Shown here: positions 19,869-29,679 of the stretch, piece after piece
Numbering within the stretch: the stretch's first letter is position 1
Layout: every line of letters begins with the position of its first letter
Program-made: the position numbers and the translations under genes
Assembly: GCA_000733355.1 (NCBI GenBank)
Contig: JNVV01000044.1
Span: 149,577 to 213,576 of the forward strand
From: Falciphora oryzae
Taxonomy: Eukaryota; Ascomycota; Sordariomycetes; Magnaporthales; Magnaporthaceae
Length of the DNA stretch: 64,000 nt
Reading direction: 5' to 3'
The notes under the pieces: model-generated
What the model was told of the DNA's origin: nothing
Database searches by the model: none
Seen by the model: the letters and a program-made list of their open reading frames with translations, nothing else

Positions 19869-22454
19869 ATGGGCCAGCGCGAGCGCATCCCCGCCTCATG
19901 GAGCCTGGACTCCTCCGCCCCCGCCCAGGACGCCGGCGCGCCCTCGGTGCGGCTGGCCTCGGCGGACAAGGACCTGCCCTTCAAGTTCTCCCTCGAGACC
20001 ATCCGGCCCAACGTCTTCCGGACCACCTACACCTCGCCCACTCACCCGCTGCCGCCGCACCCCTCGGTCACGCGTGCTGAGCCACAGTTGGGCCAGGCCG
20101 CCGCCACCGTCAAGTCCCTGGGCGATAAGCGGCGCAGGATCGAGGTGGGCGACGCTGTCGTCGAGCTGGACTGGAGCGGCGACACCCCGCTGCTGAACGT
20201 GTCGCTGGCCGGGCAGGACGACCAGGCTCCGCTGCTGCAGGACGTGCCCAACCGCGGCTACACGGTCGACGGCGAGGGCATCGCCCACTACACGCGCTAC
20301 AACCGCAACACGCTGCACGTCGGCCTGGGCGAGAAGGCCGCGCCCATGGACCTGTCGGGTCGCCGCTTCAAGCTGACGGCCACCGATAGCTTCGGCTACG
20401 ATGCCTACCGCACCGACCCGCTGTACAAGCACATCCCGCTGCTCATCAACGCCACGCCGAGGGGGTGCGTCGCCACCTTCTCGACCAGCCACTCGCGCGG
20501 CGAGTATTCGGTCGGCAACGAGATGGACGGCATGTGGGGCTTCTACAAGGTCTACCGCCAGGACCACGGCGGCCTCGAGCAGTACATCATCGTCGGCAAG
20601 ACGCTCCAGGACGTCGTCACCACCTACGCTGACGTCCTGGCCGGCTACCCGCTCCTGGTGCCGCGCTGGGCCATGGGATACCTGTCGGGCGGGTACAAGT
20701 ACTGCATGCTGGACTCGCCACCCGCCGGCCAGGCGCTGGTGGACCTGGCGCTCAAGATGAAGGAGCACGGCATCCCGTGTTCGGCCTACCAGATGTCGAG
20801 CGGCTACCACGTCGACAAGGTGCGCCACGTCTTCAACTGGAACCGCCACCGCTTCCCGGACCCGGAGGCCTGGATCAAGGAGCAGCACCGGCTCGGCGTC
20901 CGGCTCATCGCCAACGTCAAGCCCTACGTCATCGCCAGCCACCCAGACTACAAGAAGCTCAAGGAGGCCGGTGCGCTGTTCACGGACCCGCACACCGGCA
21001 AGGGCGCCGTTACCAAGCTGTGGAGCGCCGGCGGCGGCGAGAGCGATGACGGTGGCCACATCGACTTCACGTCCAAGGCCGGTTTCGAGTGGTGGTTCAA
21101 CGGCATCAAGAAGCTCGCCGAGGAGGGCATCGACTGCATGTGGAACGACAACAACGAGTACACCATCACCGACGACGGCTGGAAGTGCGCGCTCAACCTG
21201 GACCAGCCGGGCCTCAAGGCGGCCGACGAGAACGGTGGGGCGGTGCCCGAGGCGCTCAAGGCCCGGCCCGAGGTCGGGCTCTGGGGCCGGGGCCTGCACA
21301 CGGAGCTGCACGGCAAGGCGTCGCACGACGCGATGCTGGCGGTGCGGCCGGACGAGCGCCCCTTTGTGCTGACGCGCAGCGCGACGGCGGGCACGATGCG
21401 GTACGCGTGCAGCTCGTGGAGCGGCGACAACACGACGAGCTGGGAGTCGATGAAGGCGGCCAACGCCATCTCGCTGACGGCGGGCATGTCGCTGCTGCAG
21501 TGCTACGGGCACGACATTGGCGGCTTCGAGGGCCCGCAGCCGAGTCCGGAGCTGCTGCTGCGCTGGGTGCAGCTGGGCTGCCACTCGCCGCGCTTCGCCA
21601 TCAACTGCTTCAAGACGAGCGCCGAGGACAACTCGGTCGGCGACGTCATCGAGCCGTGGATGCACCCGTCCATTACGCACCTGGTGCGCGCCGCCATCAA
21701 GCGCCGCTACGCCATGATCCCCTACCTGTACTCGCTCGCGCTGCAGAGTCACAAGACGGCCGTGCCGCCGCAGCGCTGGACGGGTTGGGGCTACGAGGCC
21801 GACCCGGAGGTGTGGAGCAGCCGGGTGCTCAAGGACGGCGAGACGCAGTACTTCCTGGGCGGCTCGCTGCTGGTGGGCGGCGTGTACGAGCCCGGGGTGC
21901 GGCACGCGCGCATGTACCTGCCCAAGGCGTCGGACGACGACGAGGGCTTCGTCAACGTCAACGCGCCGTACCAGCATCTGGCGGCAGGCCAGTGGGTTGA
22001 CATTGATGCCGAATGGCACGGCGCGGGAATTCCCATCCTCGGCAAGGTGGGCACCGCGCTGCCCGTGGGCCGCGACGTGCAGGTGCTGTCGGCGGGCGAG
22101 AAGGAGAACGTGGCGTCGCTGCCGCTGGACGACTACCGCGCCGTAGAGATCTTCCCGCCGCCGGGGGCCAGCAAGAATGGACGCTGGGGCTCGACGACGT
22201 GGCTCGAGGACGATGGCGTGTCGGTGCAGCACAAGAACCGCATCTCGTCGTACACGTTTGCGTACACGGCGACCAGGGGCGAGGTCAAGACCAAGTTCAG
22301 CCGCGACGAGTTGTCGGGCTTCGTGGCGCCGTGGAAGACGCTGGTGGTGATCCTGCCGCCGGGCGACGCGAGGAAGATCGTCAGCGAGGACGGCAGGACG
22401 GTCGCGGCGTTAGGGGTGGACGACAAGGGCTGTGCCAGGTTCGAGCTGAGCTGA
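19869..22454 (+). CDS. Glycoside hydrolase family 31 alpha-glycosidase, 861 aa
   Basis: Single exon. The N-terminal beta-domain (to about residue 260) precedes the TIM barrel. The GH31 nucleophile is in GIDCMWNDNNEYT (Asp427). The acid/base is in SSWSGDNTTSWESM (Asp520), preceded by the typical RSATAGTMRYA. The barrel also shows PRWAMGYLSGGYKY and the sugar-binding RWVQLGCHSPRF. No signal peptide is seen, so an intracellular enzyme is likely. GH31 members cleave alpha-glucosides or alpha-xylosides with retention; which one cannot be told from motifs alone. A run of 23 A (22494-22516) begins 40 nt past the stop codon. The Zn2Cys6 gene downstream is on the same strand. Confidence 0.9.
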   Translation: MGQRERIPASWSLDSSAPAQDAGAPSVRLASADKDLPFKFSLETIRPNVFRTTYTSPTHPLPPHPSVTRAEPQLGQAAATVKSLGDKRRRIEVGDAVVELDWSGDTPLLNVSLAGQDDQAPLLQDVPNRGYTVDGEGIAHYTRYNRNTLHVGLGEKAAPMDLSGRRFKLTATDSFGYDAYRTDPLYKHIPLLINATPRGCVATFSTSHSRGEYSVGNEMDGMWGFYKVYRQDHGGLEQYIIVGKTLQDVVTTYADVLAGYPLLVPRWAMGYLSGGYKYCMLDSPPAGQALVDLALKMKEHGIPCSAYQMSSGYHVDKVRHVFNWNRHRFPDPEAWIKEQHRLGVRLIANVKPYVIASHPDYKKLKEAGALFTDPHTGKGAVTKLWSAGGGESDDGGHIDFTSKAGFEWWFNGIKKLAEEGIDCMWNDNNEYTITDDGWKCALNLDQPGLKAADENGGAVPEALKARPEVGLWGRGLHTELHGKASHDAMLAVRPDERPFVLTRSATAGTMRYACSSWSGDNTTSWESMKAANAISLTAGMSLLQCYGHDIGGFEGPQPSPELLLRWVQLGCHSPRFAINCFKTSAEDNSVGDVIEPWMHPSITHLVRAAIKRRYAMIPYLYSLALQSHKTAVPPQRWTGWGYEADPEVWSSRVLKDGETQYFLGGSLLVGGVYEPGVRHARMYLPKASDDDEGFVNVNAPYQHLAAGQWVDIDAEWHGAGIPILGKVGTALPVGRDVQVLSAGEKENVASLPLDDYRAVEIFPPPGASKNGRWGSTTWLEDDGVSVQHKNRISSYTFAYTATRGEVKTKFSRDELSGFVAPWKTLVVILPPGDARKIVSEDGRTVAALGVDDKGCARFELS

Positions 22455-22987
22455 GAGGGCAGCGGAGGGTTGGTGACAAATAGAAAAATGTTGAAAAAAA
22501 AAAAAAAAAAAAAAAAGGAGATGGCCCACAAGGAGGGCGCGTGGCTAACACGGTCTTCATGGCCCCTGATGAGGAATAAAAAATAAATAAATAAAAAAGA
22601 GAGAGATATACTCCACCCAAATCCAGATATCAAACCTGGAGATGAAGATTAATATGCCGCCTGCCCGGTGAATGACGGTTATCGAAGCTGCCCGTTAGTG
22701 CAATATCTGGGCAACAGTGTGGTGCCCACATCTGACGTCTCGAAAGTTCGGAGTAATGCGGAGAAGTGGTGGGGAAATGGAGAAGTGAACCATGAATGTG
22801 TGGGGTTTGAGGGGCTGACGATCACCGGGCTTTTGAGCAGCGTCCTCAAAACCGGGCTTTCCCCCTGCTTTCTCCGACAGGATGCAGCCTGCCTGGCAGA
22901 TATCGGCCAATCTATCCGAGGTGCGACGCGACCCTAGACGACTCGACCCTAGACGACTTCCCCGGAAGCGCCAAATGGAAGACTCCC
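22455..22987 (+). other. Spacer between GH31 and regulator genes, with A23 tract
   Basis: Contains the A23 tract at 22494-22516 and the presumed promoter of the downstream regulator. No coding region supported. Confidence 0.55.
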
Positions 22988-25453
22988 ATGGAGGACGCGC
23001 TCCCAGACGAGGCGTCAACGCCGAACCCCCGCAAGAAAAGAATCCCGGTAGGCAAGCCCTGGCACAACTTTGGAGATGTCCTATCGTTCCTAACATTATG
23101 CACGTCGCCCAAAATAGCGCGCGTGTGCTGCCTGCCGACGATCCAAGGTAGGATTCCCCTGGCAGACGACACCCTGTCCCAAGATACAAGGCTGATCCAC
23201 CCCCCGCAGGTGAAATGCGATGAGCAACGCCCATGCTCGCGCTGCAAGGCCCTCGCAAAAGATTGCGTCTTCGCAGAAAGGCCCCCGGACCCCTACGAGT
23301 CCCTCAAGGAGGAGATCGAGTCCCTCAAAGCTAGGCTCCACGCTCAACAGCAACCGCCCGCCTCCAGCCCAAGCTGGCCCGCAGGTATCATCAATGGCGC
23401 GTCTAACCAGCCCCGGGGCGGCCCCGCCAGCGTGGGCGCCGTCGACACCATGACCCCCTCCGCCCCGGCAGACACATCTATCGGTGCCAGCTCTGCCTCG
23501 CCCGGGGCCGCCACCACCATTACGACCACCGCCACCGTCGACTTTAGCGCCTTGGATCTGCAGGGCGGCAGCAGCAACCAGGCGCCAGCGAGGGCTCCAA
23601 AAAGGCGGAAAAAGTCCCACTACGAAGTCGCCACGCTGTCGGCCCCAGATCTGGTCAACGCCGGCGTGATCCCGGCGCAGGATGCCGAGGCTTACTTCCG
23701 TGCTTTCTTCTCAGGCTGCCACCGCTTTGTGCCCGTCTTCGATCCTAGCCACGACACCATGGACTCGGTCCGCCGCCGAAGCCCGCTGCTATTCGGCACC
23801 ATCTGCTCCATTGGCTGCCGCGTCCTGTCGGGCACTGATTCACACCACTGTCGCCTGTTGGGCTTCCACACGCAGCGGATGCTTAACGCTGCTGTCTTGG
23901 CTCCCGGCCCGACAAGGGGCAGCGCCTCACCCTCGGGTTCAAGGTGCTCACTGGAGACTATACAAGCTTTATTGGTCAAAGCTTGCTACGCATCGGAACG
24001 GTCACTCCTCGTCGCCATCGCCATGCGCATGGCCATTGACCTGGGTCTCCCTGAGGCCTACGACACGCTCGCCGCCAGGTCTGCCTCGCGCAGGAGCAGG
24101 AGCAGCACCACCAGGAGAGGAGGACCAGGAACGGGACGCCGCGACAACTCTGTCGCGAACGGCGACGAGGACGAGGAAGGGGCCACGCTGATGCGCAAGA
24201 CGCGCACCTGGCTGCACATCGCCGTCATGAGCCACATAATGCACGTCGACGCCGGCGACCTGCCCACCCTGCGCTTCCGGGGCGCTGCCAGCCGCTGCCG
24301 CATCCTGCTGGAGTCCCCGTCGGCCACCGACGAGGACCTCCATCTCCTCCCACAGGTCGAACTGAACGCCATCCGCGCACGCATCCGGGGTTCACTGGCC
24401 CAGCTGTCCAGCAGCAGCAGCAACAGCGGTAACAGCAGCGACAGCAGCCCCAACGCCGCCTGTCCCGGCAGCGACGACGAGGCACTCATGGACGTCGTGC
24501 GCGGCGCGCGCATCGACATAGACGTGTGGTTCGGTGACTGGACGCGCGTGCTAGCCCCGCACCTGGCGCGGCTCCCCTGGCTGGCGCCCAACCTGGCCGT
24601 GCAGCGGTTCTGGGCCGACGGCATGGCCATGTGCTCGGCGGTGCGGTGCCTGGGGCTCGAGGACGTGAGCGCTATGACGCCGGCCCAGCGCGCCATCCTA
24701 CTCATGGCCAAGGCGTCGCTGGCCGACCACCTCGACGTTGTCCTGCAGGAGCCGCGTTTGTACCTGGCCAACCTGCGCTACGCTGCTGATTTTGTGTGGG
24801 CCAAGAATGCTTTTTGTCTGCTGCTGTTGCTCAAGCTGGACATGTTGCTGCCAGATGATGATGACGATGATGTCGGCGAGGGCAACGAGGGAGGTGGCAG
24901 TGTAGGTCGCCGCGACGCACTGGTCGCCAAGAGCCGCGCGCTGTTGGCTGAACTCTCCCGGTCCGTTGGCCCCAACAGCGGCAGTGGCGCTGGCGCGGGT
25001 GGAGCCAAGAGCAACACGGGCGCCATGTACTTACACCTGGTCAGGGTGAGCATCGAGAAGTACAGCCAGGCGCTGCAGTCCGATGCCAGTCGCGGCGAGG
25101 GCGCCCAGCCGATCCACGCGCCGCCCCGCTCATCTACAGAGACGGCAGCAGCACCTGGCAGCGACGGCAGAGCGCTGGCCACGACTTCAGCGCCCGGTCA
25201 GGGCATCTCTGGTACTCCTGGTCCTGGGGCAGCGACATCAACAGCAGCAGCAGCCGGTGAAAGTGGCCACACGGATCTCGAGTCCTTCGTGCCGGACCAG
25301 TTTGTGTTCGAGTGGGACTTCCCAGGGCTCACGCTCTTCTCGTCGCCCACCACCGAGGCCACGTGGTTTGACGACTTTCTGACGGGGGCGCTGGACGGTG
25401 CCGACGACTTTTACGGCGGGCTGGGTTGGGCCTCGGTGGACTTCTCGGTTTGA
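22988..25453 (+). CDS. Zn2Cys6 fungal transcription factor (3 exons incl. 30-nt exon), about 777 aa
   Basis: Exons 22988-23047, 23118-23147 and 23210-25453, all joined in phase 0. Intron 1 has GTAGGC, CTAAC and TAG; intron 2 has GTAGGA, CTGAT and CAG. The 30-nt middle exon encodes the first half of the zinc cluster and exon 3 the second, giving ACAACRRSKVKCDEQRPCSR and then the sixth Cys, a perfect C-x2-C-x6-C-x5-C-x2-C-x6-C. A coiled-coil (SLKEEIESLKARL) follows. A fungal-specific regulatory domain starts near SAPDLVNAGVIPAQDAEAYF, with low-complexity Ser/Ala/Gly inserts later. The acidic C-terminus (WDFPGLTLF, WFDDFL) could activate. It would bind CGG-type sites in the nucleus; targets unknown, though it neighbours GH31 and permease genes. 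Without the small exon the frame stays open but the cluster is lost, so simple ORF calling misses it. Confidence 0.85.
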   Translation: MEDALPDEASTPNPRKKRIPVGKPWHNFGDVLSFLTLCTSPKIARVCCLPTIQGRIPLADDTLSQDTRLIHPPQVKCDEQRPCSRCKALAKDCVFAERPPDPYESLKEEIESLKARLHAQQQPPASSPSWPAGIINGASNQPRGGPASVGAVDTMTPSAPADTSIGASSASPGAATTITTTATVDFSALDLQGGSSNQAPARAPKRRKKSHYEVATLSAPDLVNAGVIPAQDAEAYFRAFFSGCHRFVPVFDPSHDTMDSVRRRSPLLFGTICSIGCRVLSGTDSHHCRLLGFHTQRMLNAAVLAPGPTRGSASPSGSRCSLETIQALLVKACYASERSLLVAIAMRMAIDLGLPEAYDTLAARSASRRSRSSTTRRGGPGTGRRDNSVANGDEDEEGATLMRKTRTWLHIAVMSHIMHVDAGDLPTLRFRGAASRCRILLESPSATDEDLHLLPQVELNAIRARIRGSLAQLSSSSSNSGNSSDSSPNAACPGSDDEALMDVVRGARIDIDVWFGDWTRVLAPHLARLPWLAPNLAVQRFWADGMAMCSAVRCLGLEDVSAMTPAQRAILLMAKASLADHLDVVLQEPRLYLANLRYAADFVWAKNAFCLLLLLKLDMLLPDDDDDDVGEGNEGGGSVGRRDALVAKSRALLAELSRSVGPNSGSGAGAGGAKSNTGAMYLHLVRVSIEKYSQALQSDASRGEGAQPIHAPPRSSTETAAAPGSDGRALATTSAPGQGISGTPGPGAATSTAAAAGESGHTDLESFVPDQFVFEWDFPGLTLFSSPTTEATWFDDFLTGALDGADDFYGGLGWASVDFSV

Positions 25454-28400
25454 GGACGACTGTCTGTTTGCTTGGCTGCCCTTGGTTGTCACTCCCAAAC
25501 TCGGTAAAGTGACCCTCTTTCGCCTGCAAACCTGGCGTTGGTAGCAGCGAGGTGAAGGTAGAGACACGCGATGAGAGGCCAACACGCATCTGTGTTACTC
25601 CAGATCTGCAGCGCTGTGAATCCTCACTTGCCATTACCCTGCCAGTTTGTCCGTTCGTCCGCTCTGTCGTCACGAGCAGTTGTGAACGCAAACCTGTGAG
25701 CCAGCAAGGCAAACAACCTCGCTCAGACAGGCCATCCATCCATCCATCCGCTACACCCCTCGCAACCGCACCACCCCAACCCGTCTCGAAGATGGTGCGA
25801 GCAGGCGCGAGACGTAGCGCAAAACCTTTCTGATCCTGCCCTTGGGACACGCTAAAATGGTGCCGAGCCCGAACACGATGGGCCGAACAAATGTTGTAAA
25901 ATCCCTGCCATCCCGCGCCTTTCCTCAGCCAATTATCGAACCAAACTGCAGTTGGACACCATGCATGTTTGTTCCCTGGCCGCCCCCTTGTCCCGCCCTT
26001 CCTCCATTCACAAACATCTTCCCTTTCCCGCCCGCACGGCCCTGGGCAACGAGCGACCAGCACAGGCGTGGTGCGCAGTTTCACCAGCCCGCTGATGGTG
26101 GGAGGCCCAGCAAGCAGGGAAGAGAAAGTGGGCGAGAAAACAAGCAAACATCCCAACACGTTTGCGGCCCCCAGGTGGTACATGGACGGCATCGCACAGG
26201 GCTGTACTTCGACGGGCGGGCCTGGGTACACCGCCCGTCTGTCCGCCGAGACATGTGCGGACGTAATATCGTCAAGAACTTCGCCGCCTTGTGGAATGGA
26301 TTTGCGGTTAGGACTTGGTTCACTCGAGCAAGCCCATGGTCTGGCGTCAAGCAGCCTCCTCTCTCCCCGCGACGGCTGCCCACCCACTATCATGGGCACC
26401 AGTCCTCCGAGGCGCCTTCCAAAGATACTCGTACTTTCCGGATCTGGGCAACCTTCGGCTCCGGCAAAACCTGTGCGTGCGTCTCTTCCCGTCGGTCTCG
26501 GAGGATACGCTGCCCAAAACCTACCGCTAGCCGGTCCGTCCCCTACCCTAATGCACGGCTCCCGGGCTCTAGGACAAATAGGAAAGCCAAAAACACGGTC
26601 CGCAGAGGCCGTTGTGGTGCCTAAACCAATAATGCGGCCCATGGAAAAACTTTTGCGCTTGTTGTACTTCCCCGCACTCCCGTTTGACCTACCCGCCTTG
26701 CCTGGCCACCTCGCGCTGATGCGGTTCTAAAAACGTGAAACAAGCGGGCAAGCATCTAGCCGGGGCCTAGCAGAGCCAAACGACCCGAAGGCGGGGCCGG
26801 AGAAAGTACCTAGACCTACTACCCAGGCTCTCTTCTGCTCTCCCTCCCAAGCGGACACAGCCACCGACTGCTGGCTACGTGTTTCGTGTCGTGAGCCATA
26901 TCGGAAGCCTAGAGTATGTCGCCATCCGTTTCCTTGCCTGCCGCCGGCCAGCTGTGGTTTGTGAACGCCACCAGGATGGAAAATGCGGGTATCGCCTCGA
27001 GGTCGTTGGTGTTGAAGCCTGGTAGACCTCCCACTCGCCCCAGTTGTCTCGCTCCTAGCATGCTTTGCCTCTAAGCAGAAAGCAACCGCAAGCAAAGACC
27101 AGCCGTTCCTAGCAGCAGAGATCGCCCGTATTCCCCGAAAGGAGGGTCGGATTACGGGAAGAAGGATGGGGAGAAAGCCAGGGGCGCAAGCCAGCCCTAT
27201 CGGAGCCATCCGCGCCTCCAAAGCCACCGGCTCCAGCAGCAGCATACCAAGCTGGCGTCGCCCTTCTCAGACAGCAGCACCGCTCAGACGCCCACACGAG
27301 CGAGAACGCGGAAGAATTCCATCCAGCCGTCGCAGGTGGAGGCGAGGACCTCTCCCTCCCCAAACCCCATCCTCGGTTCGTGCGACAGTAACGCAGCAGC
27401 CACCCTCCCAGCTAGCCTGGCCGCACCTCTCCGCCTCGGCCTACCGGAGCCGGAGGGAAGGGGTTTTATCTCCGTTTGTTGTTCCTTTTGCCCCAGCTGC
27501 TCTCCCCCTTCGCGGCGCGGGTGCGACCAGATGACAGCGGAGATAGCCAACGCATCACTGTGTTCCATTTTTTTTTTTTTTTTTTTTTTTGCTCGGCTTC
27601 CCACCGCAACGCTAGACTAGTACCCAATGGCCCATCCATCCGGGCCCGCCCGGGCTGTCCTGCGCTGCTCTCCGTATGCTTGTCGTGCTGGTCTCCCGCC
27701 GTCCCCCGTGGCTGTGTCCTAATGATGCACCACCCCGGCCGGGCAAGCAGAGGCCTTCGCTGGGGCCCTGCCTGCCTGGCCTTGTTTCACTCTCCCCAGC
27801 TACGGCAGACAAGCTCGCCAGAAGCCGTCGGCAACGCTACACAAAGACGGGCCTTCGGGATCTCGGGAGAGACGTGCTCGAAGCTCGAAATACCAGGGCG
27901 CCACCCCGGTGTTGCGCCCACTCTCCATCGAACCGGGCCACCCACCTACGCCTTCTCGAAGTCAAGCAAGCGAAGGAAACCCGACGCGATGCGCGACAGC
28001 GTAGCACAAGTCCATCCCAGGCAGCCCGCGATCAGCCCAGGCCGGGCCTGGACCTATCATACTCATTCCCGGTCCGTAGGTTGTTACCTATACGGGCGAT
28101 GCCCCCCGGACCCTGCTTTACCAGCAGCCCTCGCGCCACCCACGTGAAGCTTCCGGTTGCGCCCAAGGCCCCAGACGGACAGGCTGGGCAAGCCCCTATT
28201 TGTCGCAACCTACGCCCTTCCTGCCCCTACCCGTGGAAATCGGCGTGGCCAGCCCTCCAGCTGAGAAAGTACCGTAGGTCGCCGCCGTCGTGCCAAGCAC
28301 GTCCATCGCCATACCCCAACCCGGGGCCTGAAACCGACGCTTCTGCGGGACCCCGCACCCTTCTTTCTTCCACGGAGAACCAGATCCTTCCAGCCTAGCC

Positions 28401-29640
28401 CGTCCTGCTCTCCTCGCTGCCGACGCCCGTCATGGATGGGCCGTAAAAGATTTCGTGTGCTACATCCACAACACCGCTGCAACAGAAAAATGACTGGGTT
28501 ACATCGGGAGGCGCCACTGGCCGTGCCGCGCGGATTGCTGTGCCAAGTCTGCAATGCCTGGCGACGGGACCCCTCGACAGAGGGGTTGGCGCAGCGACAA
28601 AGTCGATATTCGCAAACGCCGTAGAGCCAGAGAAGAGAGCGTATTTGGGTGGGGAAGATCAAGAGGCGTTGCTTGCAATGTGAGGAATTCTGCGTTCTTG
28701 GACGCTATACTAGCTTGAAGATGAGGCCGACCCGCCGCGCTGTCGGCGCGAGGGGGCTGAACAGTATTTTTCTGGTTTACATATACATGTCTGCATCGTT
28801 CCCGTACAGTGGCCAAGGCCTGGGAGCGAGCTAAATAGGAGAAAACATTGGAATATTTAGGATAATAGGCATTTAAGGATTTAGGAGACTGGGTCAATAG
28901 AGTTTGGTGTGTTGAAGCACGGTAGGGGGGATCCGCCAGTAATCCCGGGTAATAATCGTAGTCCACGCTCGCGCACTGGGCGCCGAGAGCTTTTCAAAAA
29001 CAGTAACAGGGAAAGGAAGGGACAAATTATTACAGAGACTGCCGTGACAATTCTGGTCAAGGTAGTCGTGGCGTCAATGCGTCCCACTCGTGCAAAAGAG
29101 TGTGGGTGAAGTTGGGGCAGGTCGGGATCACAAGTGATTTCGCCGACGGAGTAACTCGTAGCCGCTTGCCGCATTCGGGGATCGTCGAAACGGGCAATGC
29201 GAATGTCGTGAAAAAACAGGATAGTGAGCGTGATAATAGGCGTGACAGCGAGCGTAATAATGAGCGTGATAACGTGCGTGATAGCGAGCGTAGTCGTCGT
29301 CGTATGTGGCATAGGGCAAAAGACGTCGACAAAGTATTGTTGCTTGTCAGAGGAAAAACGAAAATGATAAAACGGGTTCCAGCAGATCGTCCAGGCGGGA
29401 GGAAGCAGAGAGGGTTGCCGCCATGGAGGAGGTATCAAATCTATCGTCAAAGCGTGAAAAAAGGAGTCCTTGTCGGGTCTCGGTCAAATCCGGTGGTATC
29501 ATAATAAAGGCGCCGCCCAAAGCGAGGATGAAAACAAGTACGAGGAAAAAAGAGTAGGAAAATAGGGAATAAGTGCAACCGTAAATTTTGGGTCCGTCCG
29601 CAACGCCGTGCTATGGGGTAGATGGTATGTAAGATGGGAG
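25454..29640. other. Long gene-poor stretch (4.2 kb)
   Basis: No reading frame here has recognisable domains, conserved-looking composition or sensible start and splice context. Contents noted: a (CATC)n run near 25735-25750, a T23 tract at 27568-27590 and the 12-bp minisatellite at 29223-29292. It may include UTRs and regulatory DNA of the flanking genes. Confidence 0.5.
29223..29292 (+). repeat. 12-bp minisatellite, about 5.5 copies
   Basis: Degenerate tandem units resembling GAGCGTGATAAT. The period is exact and drift is by substitution only. It lies about 400 bp beyond the 3' end of the gene at 29680-31523. Confidence 0.8.
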
Positions 29641-29679
29641 TGGTTTCGTAAGGGCGCGCTTGTTGCTATCGCGCGAGGG

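Noticed and set aside
19896..22232. 778-codon minus-strand open frame
   Set aside because: Antisense shadow of the GH31 gene, which has both catalytic motifs; the antisense product is Arg/Val-rich without domains.
25329..26642. 437-codon minus-strand open frame
   Set aside because: It overlaps the end of the zinc-cluster regulator on the opposite strand, has no domain, and its composition is that of random GC-rich sequence.
27476..28398. Two overlapping plus-strand frames of 223 and 240 codons
   Set aside because: Low-complexity start (poly-Phe from T23) and Arg/Pro-rich random composition; no motif.
29223..29292. CRISPR-like array
   Set aside because: Short tandem units without unique spacers: a minisatellite in a eukaryotic genome.
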